Positions 20,398 through 28,825 of a DNA stretch of 64,000 nt are shown here, piece after piece. The notes under the pieces were generated by a model that made no database searches, was not told the DNA's origin, and saw nothing but the letters and a program-made list of their open reading frames with translations. The stretch lies in contig NZ_LSZQ01000029.1 in assembly GCF_001580015.1 (NCBI RefSeq), positions 1 through 64,000 of the forward strand, given 5' to 3'. The stretch comes from Cephaloticoccus primus. GTDB lineage: Bacteria > Verrucomicrobiota > Verrucomicrobiia > Opitutales > Opitutaceae. A program made the translations under genes and the position numbers. Each line of letters starts with the position of its first letter. The stretch's first letter is position 1.

Positions 20398-21816
20398 TCA
20401 GAAAGTGTAGTTTACCTCCCAGCCCGAGCGGTACTCCCTTTTCACGAACTGGTTAACCAAGTCAAAATTAGTCACCCGCATGGCACTGTTATCCCATAGT
20501 AGCTTGAGACTGCGGCCGGGATATTGGTTCCCAACCCGAAGGGCAGCTCCACGAATGGCGAGATTGGCCATGAGCAGCGCCTCCGTCAGCGGCCCAGCAA
20601 TCTCGAAGGGAGAACTAACTTCCTTGCGCCCATATCCAGCAAGACAGGCATCCACCCACTGAGCCCAGTGCCCCCGTGCCTGGCCTTCCACGCGGGCGTA
20701 TTTTTGCGGCACACTTGCTTGGCGGGAGGTAGGCAGCAGGCGGGCCTTGCCACCGTAGGTATCGGCCAGCACCTTCCCCATGGTGCCGACAAGCAAAATG
20801 CCATTGCCCCCATCACCAAACAGTTCGCCCGCTTCGAGTTCGTCAGGCAAGCTAGGCTGGATGCCACCATCCATCCAGTGCAAGGTGACTGGCCCTTGTG
20901 TGCGTTCGGTTTTGGGAAAAGTCATGGTGGCGTGAGAAGACGGCGGGCAGCTTTCGGGGAAATCCCCGCGGCGGAACTCGTCCACGTAGACCGAACCGAC
21001 AGAAGCATGCACATCCTGCACATATTGTAGACCGAGCACACTGAAGGGCACTTCCAGAAGGTGGCAGCCCATGTCGCCGAGTGCGCCCGTGCCGTAATCC
21101 CACCAGCCGCGCCAGTTGAACGGCACAAGCTTGTCCACATAGTCGCGATACGGAGCGGTGCCGAGCCACAGATCCCAGTCCAGCTCAGCAGGCACGCTCG
21201 CTGCTTGGCTGGGCCAAGCAATACCTTGTGGCCACACCGGGCGGTCAGTCCAGCAGTAGACAGTATGTACATCGCCGAGCAAACCGGCTTCATACCATTC
21301 GCGCACTTGGCGCGGGCCATCATTGGAGGCACCCTGATTGCCCATCTGAGTGACTACCTTGTAACGTTTGGCCGCATCAGTCAGTATCCGAGCTTCCCAG
21401 ACATCATGAGCGATGGGTTTTTGCACATAAACATGCTTGCCTAGTTGCATCGCGGCCAAGGCCTGGATGGCGTGATTGTGGTCAGGCGTGGAAATGGAGA
21501 CGGCGTCGATATGCCGATGCTCCTTGTCCAGCATCTCGCGGAAGTCCTTGTAATATTTGGCTTGGGGGAAGCGTTTCACCGAGGCCGCCGCGCGGCGGTC
21601 ATCAACATCGCACAGATAAGCAATTTCCGCCTTTCCGCTGCCGTGAATGCGCTGGAGATCAGCATCTCCCATTCCCCCCACGCCAATGCCAGCCACAATC
21701 AGCTTTTCACTAGGAGCAACGAAGCCTGAGCCACCCAACACATGCCGGGGAACGATGGTAAAGGCCGCGGCGGCAGTTGAGGTATTTTTGATAAATTTCC
21801 GTCGTGAGGTATTCAT
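20398..21816 (-). CDS. Gfo/Idh/MocA family oxidoreductase, Tat-exported
   Basis: The start at Met 21816 (MNTSRRKFIKNTSTAAAAF) gives 472 residues and exposes a Tat signal; a longer frame begins at 21876. The Rossmann motif IVAGIGVGGMGDADL is followed by YLCDVDDRRA, STPDHNHAIQALAAM and the family hallmark EKP as VQKPIAHD. These NAD(P)-dependent enzymes oxidise, reduce or hydrolyse sugar derivatives, and exported members often keep the cofactor bound. It lies between the two GMC/isomerase cassettes on the same strand, which supports a shared sugar pathway. Confidence 0.87.
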   Translation of the reverse strand: MNTSRRKFIKNTSTAAAAFTIVPRHVLGGSGFVAPSEKLIVAGIGVGGMGDADLQRIHGSGKAEIAYLCDVDDRRAAASVKRFPQAKYYKDFREMLDKEHRHIDAVSISTPDHNHAIQALAAMQLGKHVYVQKPIAHDVWEARILTDAAKRYKVVTQMGNQGASNDGPRQVREWYEAGLLGDVHTVYCWTDRPVWPQGIAWPSQAASVPAELDWDLWLGTAPYRDYVDKLVPFNWRGWWDYGTGALGDMGCHLLEVPFSVLGLQYVQDVHASVGSVYVDEFRRGDFPESCPPSSHATMTFPKTERTQGPVTLHWMDGGIQPSLPDELEAGELFGDGGNGILLVGTMGKVLADTYGGKARLLPTSRQASVPQKYARVEGQARGHWAQWVDACLAGYGRKEVSSPFEIAGPLTEALLMANLAIRGAALRVGNQYPGRSLKLLWDNSAMRVTNFDLVNQFVKREYRSGWEVNYTF

Positions 21817-21939
21817 AAGAGTCAAGGAGCCAGAAGATGTAGAAGACTTAGTGATTTTGGAGTTAGGGTTCGCCAATTTAGGTTAGGCAGAGTCCAGACC
21901 AGCCGGGAGGAGTTAAAGTGAAACGAAGAGTACCTGAAC

Positions 21940-23628
21940 TCACAGATTCCGCGCTTTTAGCTCTCGCACGGCATGGTCGGCCGCGCGCGCAGTAATTGCC
22001 ATGTAGGTCAGCGACGGGTTCACGCAGCCCGAAGAGGTCATGCACGCGCCGTCAGTCACATAGACATTCGGCGCATCCCACACTTGGTTATGCGCATTCA
22101 GCACCGAAGTCTTCGGATCACGCCCCATCCGCGCCGTCCCCATCTCGTGAATCCCATTCCCCGGTGTATAGCCGCCGTCGTGACTACCCACATTTTTAAC
22201 AAAATCTATGGCCTCAAAAAACTCCTGCGCTGCCTCTTTCATATCCTTGCGCATAGCTAACTCGTTTTCATGCAGCGATACGTCTATCGCCAAAATAGGC
22301 AGGCCCCACTTGTCTTTGCGCACGGGGTCTAGGCTGATCTTGTTATCGTAATACGGCAGCATCTCGCCAAAGCCCCCCATGCTGATATTCCAGTTTCCTG
22401 GCACACTGAGAGCCTCCTTCAACTCCGGGCCAACAGCAATATCGCCAGCTCCAGGGGCGCCTCGGCCCCGGCCAGCCCCGCCCTGATATCCAAAGCCGCG
22501 CAGGTAATCGCGCTTGTCGCCACCTACATTGCGGAAACGAGGCACATAAAAACCACTCACTGGACGACGACCAAAGACATAACTGTCCAAGTAGCCTTCG
22601 ACCTGTCCGCCTCCACCCGCACCCGAGTGGTGGTCCATGGCATTGTGCCCCAACTCACCCGAGGAGGAGCCAAGCCCACCTTCCCAAACATCAGTCGCCG
22701 AGTTCATCAACAACCAAGTTGAGTTAAAACTGCCTGCATTGATAAAAATAACACGAGCTGTGTACTGATAGGTTTGGCCATTCTCTGCATCGATAATCTC
22801 GACGCCACGAGCACGCTTACGGTCTTTATCATACAGAACTTCCTTCACGATTGAAAACGGACGCAGGGTCAGCCGCCCCGTTTTCATCGCCGCAGGCAGT
22901 GTAGCCGATTGGGTCGAAAAGTATGCCCCATATGGGCAGCCTACATTGCACTTATTCCGAAGCTGGCAAGCCGCCCGCCCCTGCTCGGGACGGTACTCGG
23001 TGACATGGGCCACACGTGAATTAATGAGATGGCGCGTGCCACCAAAGGCTCGTTTAATCTGAGCAGCCGCATCCCGCTCGACAGCATTGAGCCGAATCGG
23101 TGGCAGGAATTGACCATCAGGCAGCACCTCGTCCAAGCCCTCCATCGTTCCCGCTATCCCCGCAAAACGCTCCACGTAGTCATACCACGGCGCGAGATCT
23201 TTATACCGAATCGGCCAATCTATCGCGATCCCCTCCTTCGCATTAGCCTCAAAGTCCATCGGAGGCATCCGGTAGCTCTGCCGCCCCCATAGGAGCGAAC
23301 GCCCCCCCACATGATAACCACGAACCCAACGGAAGGGCTTAGTCTCGGTATACGGGCTATCCCGCTCATCAACCCACATTCCCAGCGTTGCTTGCGAAAA
23401 CAACCACCCCTTTGTCACCGCTCTTTGCTTCGGAGTTGGACGTCCCCGGTGCGGAAGGTCCCACGCCTCTTTCCATGCATTTACATAGTCTTTGACGTGC
23501 TCAATATTACGCCCGCGCTCAAGCATCAGCACCCTGAGCCCTTTCTCGGTCAGCTCTTTTGCGGCCCAACCGCCCGTGATACCTGAACCAACGACGATCG
23601 CATCGTAATGATATTTTTCGTTTGCCAT
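21940..23628 (-). CDS. GMC oxidoreductase, copy 2
   Basis: A 562-residue paralogue of the enzyme at 17503, with FAD motif VVGSGITGGWAAKEL, NVGCPYGAYFSTQ, MDHHS, GIHEMGTARM (His) and CVNPSLT (Asn). The C-terminal 60 residues are almost the same as in copy 1; the main differences are near residues 60-90 and in a Gly-rich region around 325-400. No gluconate-dehydrogenase-subunit-3 gene lies beside it, so it may share the subunit at 16932 or stay cytoplasmic. A recent tandem duplication of the GMC + isomerase pair is the simplest explanation. Confidence 0.9.
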   Translation of the reverse strand: MANEKYHYDAIVVGSGITGGWAAKELTEKGLRVLMLERGRNIEHVKDYVNAWKEAWDLPHRGRPTPKQRAVTKGWLFSQATLGMWVDERDSPYTETKPFRWVRGYHVGGRSLLWGRQSYRMPPMDFEANAKEGIAIDWPIRYKDLAPWYDYVERFAGIAGTMEGLDEVLPDGQFLPPIRLNAVERDAAAQIKRAFGGTRHLINSRVAHVTEYRPEQGRAACQLRNKCNVGCPYGAYFSTQSATLPAAMKTGRLTLRPFSIVKEVLYDKDRKRARGVEIIDAENGQTYQYTARVIFINAGSFNSTWLLMNSATDVWEGGLGSSSGELGHNAMDHHSGAGGGGQVEGYLDSYVFGRRPVSGFYVPRFRNVGGDKRDYLRGFGYQGGAGRGRGAPGAGDIAVGPELKEALSVPGNWNISMGGFGEMLPYYDNKISLDPVRKDKWGLPILAIDVSLHENELAMRKDMKEAAQEFFEAIDFVKNVGSHDGGYTPGNGIHEMGTARMGRDPKTSVLNAHNQVWDAPNVYVTDGACMTSSGCVNPSLTYMAITARAADHAVRELKARNL

Positions 23629-23707
23629 AAGAGGGTCTCCAGGAAACCAAGAATCAAGAGCTATCTATGTAAATATAGAAAAACGAGAGTGTATAATCGA
23701 AATCAAG

Positions 23708-24601
23708 TCAGACATCGCACAAGTGTACAGCCTCGCGCAAAGAATCCACAGGGTCTGGCGCAGTCGGAATGAACTCGTGCGCCAAGTAACCATCGAAGCC
23801 AGTCTCCACAATCGCCCGGCAGATGGCCGGATAGTTGAGCTCTTGATCAGCCCCGATCTCATGCCGACCGGGGACACCGCCCGTGTGATAATGCACGAAG
23901 TGCTGTTGGTACTTACGAATGGTGGCGATGATATCGCCCTCCATTATCTGCGCATGGTAGATATCGTAAAGGATGCCGAAATTGGGTGAACCCAGTCTCT
24001 TGCACAAAGCAACACCCCACTCGGAATTGTCGAATAGGTAATCCTTATGGTCCACTTTAGAGTTCAAGTACTCCATTGCGATCATCACACCGCGCTTTTC
24101 AGCATGTCCCAGAATACGCTTCAGCCCAACCTCGGCATTCGCCAGTCCTTCTTCAGGGTCCATACCGTTTCGGTTGCCAGAAAAGCAGATCAATTTGCGA
24201 TAGCCGGCATCGGCCACCAAATCGATATGCTCAAGATAACGCGTCACCAGCTCATCGTGATACTCCGAGGCAGCAAAGCCCTTTGCTAAACCGAGTTCAG
24301 CTCCCCAGCACATTGAGCAGTGCACTCCATGCGCCTTCAAGGTCGGCCAATCAGCCGGGCGAGCCAAATCAATCGCTGAAAAGCCAAGCCGCTTCACCGC
24401 TTGGCAAAGCTCATCAAGTGACAGTTTCCTATAGGTCCAGCGGGCCACGGACTGCTTCAACCTCCCTTTCAGCGAAGCGTGTGATGCTTGAGGCTCGACC
24501 GCCCAAGCTGCGCCTAGCCCGGCAGAAGCAAGACCGACACCACCAAGTATTACACTACGCAGCGCTAGGCGCCGACTGACCCTGTATGTTGAGTAGTTCA
24601 T
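23708..24601 (-). CDS. sugar phosphate isomerase/epimerase-like TIM barrel, paralogue 2, Tat-exported
   Basis: A 297-residue close paralogue of the protein at 19301, with a clear Tat signal (SRRLALRSVILGGVGLASAG). Predicted metal ligands are intact: Glu in IAMEYLNSK, Asp in LYDIYHAQ, HTGGVPGRHE and AHEF. A plausible ribosome site (AAAGGA) precedes the ATG. It begins 15 bp after the repaired end of the lipoprotein isomerase and sits 79 bp upstream of GMC copy 2 in the same direction, forming a second oxidase-isomerase cassette. Confidence 0.85.
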   Translation of the reverse strand: MNYSTYRVSRRLALRSVILGGVGLASAGLGAAWAVEPQASHASLKGRLKQSVARWTYRKLSLDELCQAVKRLGFSAIDLARPADWPTLKAHGVHCSMCWGAELGLAKGFAASEYHDELVTRYLEHIDLVADAGYRKLICFSGNRNGMDPEEGLANAEVGLKRILGHAEKRGVMIAMEYLNSKVDHKDYLFDNSEWGVALCKRLGSPNFGILYDIYHAQIMEGDIIATIRKYQQHFVHYHTGGVPGRHEIGADQELNYPAICRAIVETGFDGYLAHEFIPTAPDPVDSLREAVHLCDV

Positions 24602-24616
24602 ATATAATTCCTTTCA

Positions 24617-25491
24617 TCAGTAGACCGTCCCCTGAGGCAAATGTGCCTTGAGATACTCCGCGCTACCCCTGATTGACTCTGCCGGGTCGTTAGGGCGGTC
24701 GTGCTCAATGATGATTGCACACCAGCCCGAGCGGCAGCGGGCAAAATGGCGGCCCAATCAAGCACGCCCGAGCCTACGTCGGCAAACCCACGTTCAGCCT
24801 CGCCCTCCCCCTCCGGCCAATTGTCCTTAGCGTGAATCGAGTACACACGCCCAGAAAGCCGCTCCAACATTTCCGCGGGATCTCGCCCTCCACGCGCCAC
24901 CCAAGCCACATCAACTTCCGCCTTAAGTGCGGAAACCGCCGATTCAAATAGCAACTCCAGCGCGGTTTTCCCACCGAATTCAACCATCTCAAAGTCGTGA
25001 TTGTGGTAAGCGAGCAACATCCCGGCCGCCGCCGCCCTCTCAGCCAACTGGCCAAGCTCCCTGCCTAGTGCTATCCAGCCTTGCGCCGTATCAGGTCGCT
25101 CCTCCCTTGGCACGGAAGGCACCACCAGCACGCGATTACCAATTGCTTTGTTGAAAGCCACCAGCCCGTCTAAATTGTTGCGCAGCTCGTTTAGCCCCCC
25201 ATCCAGTCCCCCGACGTACATCCCGATGGTCCGAAGCTCATATTTGTCCAGAAGCGCTTTCAGCTCCTCCGCCGATAGGCTTTGCCTGCCGGAAATCTCC
25301 ACCAAGCGGACTCCCGCCGCGCGCACCGTTTCAAACTGAGCTTCCTCTGAGGCCATATCCCGCAACCAATGCATATGCATCGCCACGGGCTTATCCTCTG
25401 CTTTCCCGCCTTGCTGCGAACAGCCTGAGGGGCCGAAACACGACAAAAAGGCGGCGCACAGCGCGGCCACGGACAGACAGCATTTCTTCAT
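24617..25491 (-). pseudogene. lipoprotein isomerase/epimerase-like barrel, frameshifted near its 3' end
   Basis: The N-terminus MKKCCLSVAALCAAFLSC ends in a lipobox (SGC), so the product would be an exported lipoprotein. The barrel continues with VRLVEISG, RVLVVPSVPR, LAYHNHDFEM and VDVAWVARGG, typical of the family. The reading frame goes wrong after about residue 250 (near 24718-24722): the open frame continues as a Ser/Thr/Arg-rich tail into the next gene. A minus-one shift restores a family-like end (AIIIEHDRPNDPAESIRG, then SAEYLKAHLP) and a TGA at 24617. This fits a single-base deletion or a sequencing error. It heads the minus-strand operon. Confidence 0.75.
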
Positions 25492-25612
25492 TTGGGGACG
25501 GGGTGGGTTTTACTAAGGGAAGCGACCTGAGGGAGAAGGCACTGCCCCTCAAAAGCAAAATAAAACTTCAACAAAACGGCATAATCGCCGCTGCCATTAT
25601 CACCCCCTCTTC
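25450..25612 (-). repeat. upstream region of the isomerase operon, duplicated at 30061-30221
   Basis: This start-plus-upstream stretch of the lipoprotein isomerase resembles 30061-30221. Shared stretches (plus strand) include GGGTTTTACTAAG, a CAAAA...ATAAT block, and a ...GCCAT-AT/TATCA...CACCTT/CCTCTT end. The match also covers the first codons of the lipoprotein gene. It probably carries the promoter of the minus-strand operon. No gene lies in 25492-25636. Confidence 0.5.
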
Positions 25613-25636
25613 TCAAAGCGAAAGACTACCAGCAGT

Positions 25637-26218
25637 TTAGTCGCTAAAAAATCGATGCCGGTAGCGAGCAACGAGGCGATAGCCTAAGTCGCGCAATCCC
25701 CGTGGTGCCAGCTTGAGCAGTTTACCCCAAAACGCTGCGCTACCGCCGCAGGCCCGCAGCGCCGCCACAAGCGCATCCGTGCGCAACAAAAACTCCGGCT
25801 TACCGATTCGCACGCGATCCGGTATAAATACCATCGAATCAAAGTCTTCGCTCGCCTTCGGCAGCAGTTCGTTTTCTCGCAAAAAATCCGGTTCCACGAT
25901 GGCATCAGGCGTGCCATCAGCGAGCAACGCGCTCGATCTGTCCGGACGCCCTCGCCCAACCAAAGGACCTCCAAATTCCAACATTGGCGGCGTGCCTCGG
26001 CCTGCACTCACGCCGATGCCCCCGCCCCAAAGTTCTTCGCCCACCTGCAACGGCGCAAAGCTCAGCCTCCCGCGCGTGTCAGCACGCCTCAACCACCGCA
26101 CACAAGCCCGACATAGCCCGCACTCGGCGTCGTAAAAAACCGTGCCGCCTCGCTCGGCTAATCGCACGGTAAACTTGGCTGCGTGGTCTCCCCGATTCAC
26201 AACCCCGCACGCTAACAC
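25637..26218 (-). CDS. DCC family thiol-disulfide oxidoreductase-like protein (DUF393)
   Basis: A 193-residue protein with the family signature FYDAECGLCRACV (D-x-x-C-G-L-C) and WLRRADTRGRLSFAPLQ. A later segment gives DAIVEP and the C-terminal GYRLVARYRHRFF. The DCC signature is thioredoxin-like, but the physiological role is undefined. It is divergent from patB with a 53-bp gap. An N-terminal extension of about 25 residues precedes the conserved region, so the true start may be internal. Confidence 0.8.
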   Translation of the reverse strand: MLACGVVNRGDHAAKFTVRLAERGGTVFYDAECGLCRACVRWLRRADTRGRLSFAPLQVGEELWGGGIGVSAGRGTPPMLEFGGPLVGRGRPDRSSALLADGTPDAIVEPDFLRENELLPKASEDFDSMVFIPDRVRIGKPEFLLRTDALVAALRACGGSAAFWGKLLKLAPRGLRDLGYRLVARYRHRFFSD

Positions 26219-26271
26219 ACGGTTTTGAATCGCAACGCCAAAACGCCCCGCACAAGACTCGCCCGCAACCT

Positions 26272-27432
26272 ATGCAATTCGACTTTACGACCCCGCCCGA
26301 GCGCCGCGGCACCGACTCCCAAAAATGGCTCAAGTACGAAAACCGCGACATCCTCCCTATGTGGGTTGCCGACATGGACTTTCGCTCGGCTCCCGCGATT
26401 CTCGACGCGCTGCACGCGCGTATTGACCACGGCATCTTCGGCTACGCCCGCCCCTGCCAAAGCACCACCGACGCAGTCGTCGCCGCCATGCAAGACCGCT
26501 ACGGCTGGCGCATCGACCCGAGCTGGATCGTCTGGCTGCCAGGCCTCGTCTGCGCGCTAAACGTCACCGCGCGCGCCTTTGCCGACGAGGGCGATGAAGT
26601 CCTCACCCTCGCCCCGATTTACCCGCCCTTCATGTCCGCCCCAAAAAACGGCGGACGCCACACCGTCACCGTGCCGCTACGGCTCGACGCATCCGGCGCC
26701 CCCACCGCGCAGTGGCGCATCGACTGGGACGCGCTCGAAGCCGCCGTCACTCCGCGCACACGCCTCTTCTTGCTATGCAGTCCGCACAACCCGATCGGCC
26801 GCGTATGGCGGCGCGACGAACTGGAGCGCATCGCCGAGTTTTGCCTGCGCCACGACCTCATCCTGTGCAGCGACGAAATCCACTGCGACCTGATCCTCGA
26901 TCCGGCCCTCAAGCACACGCCTAGCGCCCTACTCGGCCCCGAGATCGCCCGCCGCAGCCTCACGCTCATGGCCCCTAGCAAGACCTACAACATCCCGGGC
27001 CTCGGCACCTCGCTGGCCATCATCCCCGACGCCGCACTTCGCGCGCAATTTAGCCACGCCGCTACCGGCATCGTGCCCGAAGTCAATGCGCTCGGCTACG
27101 CCGCCTGCGAAGCCGCCTACCGCGACTGCGAACCCTGGCGCCAAGCCCTGCTCGATACCCTGCGAACCAACCGCGACCACCTCTGCGACTTCGTCCGCCG
27201 CGAGCTTCCCGGCATCGAAATCGAGGCCCCGACTGAAGCCACTTACCTAGCTTGGTTAAACGTCCGCGCACTGGGCCTCAGCGATCCCGTCGCACACTTT
27301 GAAAAACACGGCGTTGGCCTGAGTGACGGTGCATTCTTCGGCGCCCCTGCCGGACACTACGTGCGGCTCAACTTCGGCTGCCCGCTCAGCACGCTCGACG
27401 AAGCCCTCCGCCGTATAAAAAACGGGATCTGA
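26272..27432 (+). CDS. patB: PatB/MalY-type PLP-dependent C-S lyase / aminotransferase
   Basis: A 386-residue fold-type-I PLP enzyme. MWVADMDFRSAPAI is characteristic of the MalY/PatB group; also present are CSPHNPIGRVW, CSDEIHCDLIL and the PLP lysine in APSKTYNIPG, with LNFGCPLSTLDEALRRI at the end. The family cleaves cystathionine or related thioethers. It is divergent from the DCC gene. A decayed copy of its last 30 codons and its flank lies at 30272 onward. A strong terminator hairpin follows 55 bp after the stop. Confidence 0.88.
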   Translation: MQFDFTTPPERRGTDSQKWLKYENRDILPMWVADMDFRSAPAILDALHARIDHGIFGYARPCQSTTDAVVAAMQDRYGWRIDPSWIVWLPGLVCALNVTARAFADEGDEVLTLAPIYPPFMSAPKNGGRHTVTVPLRLDASGAPTAQWRIDWDALEAAVTPRTRLFLLCSPHNPIGRVWRRDELERIAEFCLRHDLILCSDEIHCDLILDPALKHTPSALLGPEIARRSLTLMAPSKTYNIPGLGTSLAIIPDAALRAQFSHAATGIVPEVNALGYAACEAAYRDCEPWRQALLDTLRTNRDHLCDFVRRELPGIEIEAPTEATYLAWLNVRALGLSDPVAHFEKHGVGLSDGAFFGAPAGHYVRLNFGCPLSTLDEALRRIKNGI

Positions 27433-27486
27433 GTACCGGACGAGCCTTTGGCCCCGCCCGCTTTTTCAAAAAACAAGAACCCGCAC

Positions 27487-27513
27487 AAAAGCCCCTTCAG
27501 CGGAGGGGCTTTT
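27487..27513 (+). terminator. terminator hairpin after patB, likely bidirectional
   Basis: AAAAGCCCCT pairs with AGGGGCTTTT around a 7-nt loop. Symmetry of the A and T tracts allows termination in both directions, serving patB and the facing isomerase gene at 27785. Confidence 0.75.
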
Positions 27514-27602
27514 AGCGGCAATAGTTCCCGCAGTCCGGGCAGAGCTCCCAAGGAAGCCACCAGAGAAGGAGGCTTCCCGTTTGGGCGATTTTTCCGGTTG
27601 AC

Positions 27603-27680
27603 GGGTAGACTCGGCCAAACAGGCGCGGCCCGCCTCACACAGGCCTCACCGAGCGAAACAAGCCGGCGGCGAGTCTACCC
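27603..27680. repeat. long-range inverted repeat downstream of patB
   Basis: GGGTAGACTCG at 27603-27613 is the exact inverse complement of CGAGTCTACCC at 27670-27680; a third partial GGTAGACT follows. The 56-nt interior is GC-rich with no open frame. The 27433-27784 gap otherwise holds only the terminator at 27487. This stretch lies at one flank of the duplicated block (27.4-30.6 kb), so it may mark a rearrangement end; inference only. Confidence 0.45.
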
Positions 27681-27784
27681 CAGCGGTAGACTGCGCCCTT
27701 TGTTTGCTATAAAGAACTCCTTCGGCCTGCGTACTGATTGGTCATGAGTATACATGGGAAAGCCCAAGCTGATGCGATGAACCT

Positions 27785-28756
27785 TCAAACATCACAAACA
27801 TGTAATGACTCACGCAGAGAAGCAGTAATAATGTCTTTAGTCAAAGGCCGCTTTTTCGGGAAGTACTCTTGAGCCAGATAGCCCTTGTAGCCACTATCTG
27901 CAATCGCCCGGCAGATGGCTGGATAATTGAGCTCTTGATCTGGGTCGCCGGGCTCATTTCGGCCGGGAACGCCACCGGTGTGGTAGTACACAAAGTACTC
28001 ATGGTACTTGCGAATAGTGCCCCTGATATTGCCCTCCATCATCTGCCTATGGTAGATGTCGTAGATCAGCCCAAAGCTGGGCGAGCCGACCCGTTTACAC
28101 AAGACTACCCCCAGAGCGGCACTGTCAAAAAAGTAGTCAGGGTGCTGCCTAGTGTTGCCCATCGCCATCGCCAACACCACCCCGCGCTTTTCAGCATGCC
28201 CGAGAATACGCTTTAAACAATTCTCGGCATTAGTCAGCCCCTCGTCGACATCCATGCCACGGCGATTTCCACCAGCGATGAGCAGGTTCCGGTACCCCGC
28301 ATCGGCTGCAAGATCAATGGCCTTAAGATAGCGCGCCACCAACTCGTCGTGAACTGACGCCGTCACAAGGCCATTCTCAAAATCCATAGGCCCATCGCAA
28401 GCAGATAATGAACTGTCCAGCCCGTGTGCCTTCAATGTTGGCCATTGATAGGGACGGCAATGAGAAATAGCCGAATACCCGATCTGTTTCATCGCCACGC
28501 AAAACTCGTCGAGCGTCATTACTCTCCTAAAAGGCCAGTAAGCCACCGAGTGGTTTATCCTGCCTTTGAGCGGAGGATACTTCGCTGGCTGGGCTGGAGC
28601 CGCGCGAGAGGGGCTTAGCCCGGCGGCGGCTAAGCCAATACCACCCAGCACCCCGGTACGTAATGCCGCGCGCCGACTGATAGACTGCATCAAAACACTG
28701 CCCGCATTTCCTGAGGCTGTACCGACCGTGTCATTATTATATTTTTCTTTCGTCAT
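27785..28756 (-). CDS. isomerase/epimerase-like TIM barrel, paralogue 3, Tat signal, metal-ligand Glu missing
   Basis: A 323-residue paralogue of 19301 and 23708 with a Tat signal (SRRAALRTGVLGGIGLAAAG). Most barrel features remain (IYDIYHRQ Asp, HTGGVPGRNE, AQEY Glu, HVCDV tail). The strand that carries the first predicted metal ligand reads LAMAMGNTRQHPDY, where paralogues 1 and 2 have LAMELLNSK: Glu is replaced by Ala. Activity may be changed or lost. It is the downstream gene of a two-gene cluster with the protein at 28826. Confidence 0.8.
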   Translation of the reverse strand: MTKEKYNNDTVGTASGNAGSVLMQSISRRAALRTGVLGGIGLAAAGLSPSRAAPAQPAKYPPLKGRINHSVAYWPFRRVMTLDEFCVAMKQIGYSAISHCRPYQWPTLKAHGLDSSLSACDGPMDFENGLVTASVHDELVARYLKAIDLAADAGYRNLLIAGGNRRGMDVDEGLTNAENCLKRILGHAEKRGVVLAMAMGNTRQHPDYFFDSAALGVVLCKRVGSPSFGLIYDIYHRQMMEGNIRGTIRKYHEYFVYYHTGGVPGRNEPGDPDQELNYPAICRAIADSGYKGYLAQEYFPKKRPLTKDIITASLRESLHVCDV

Positions 28757-28825
28757 AATTAAAGATTCCCCAATACTGGAATATTAAAAGGTTATTGGTT
28801 TAAAGACAGCAGTAAGGCTTATCAG

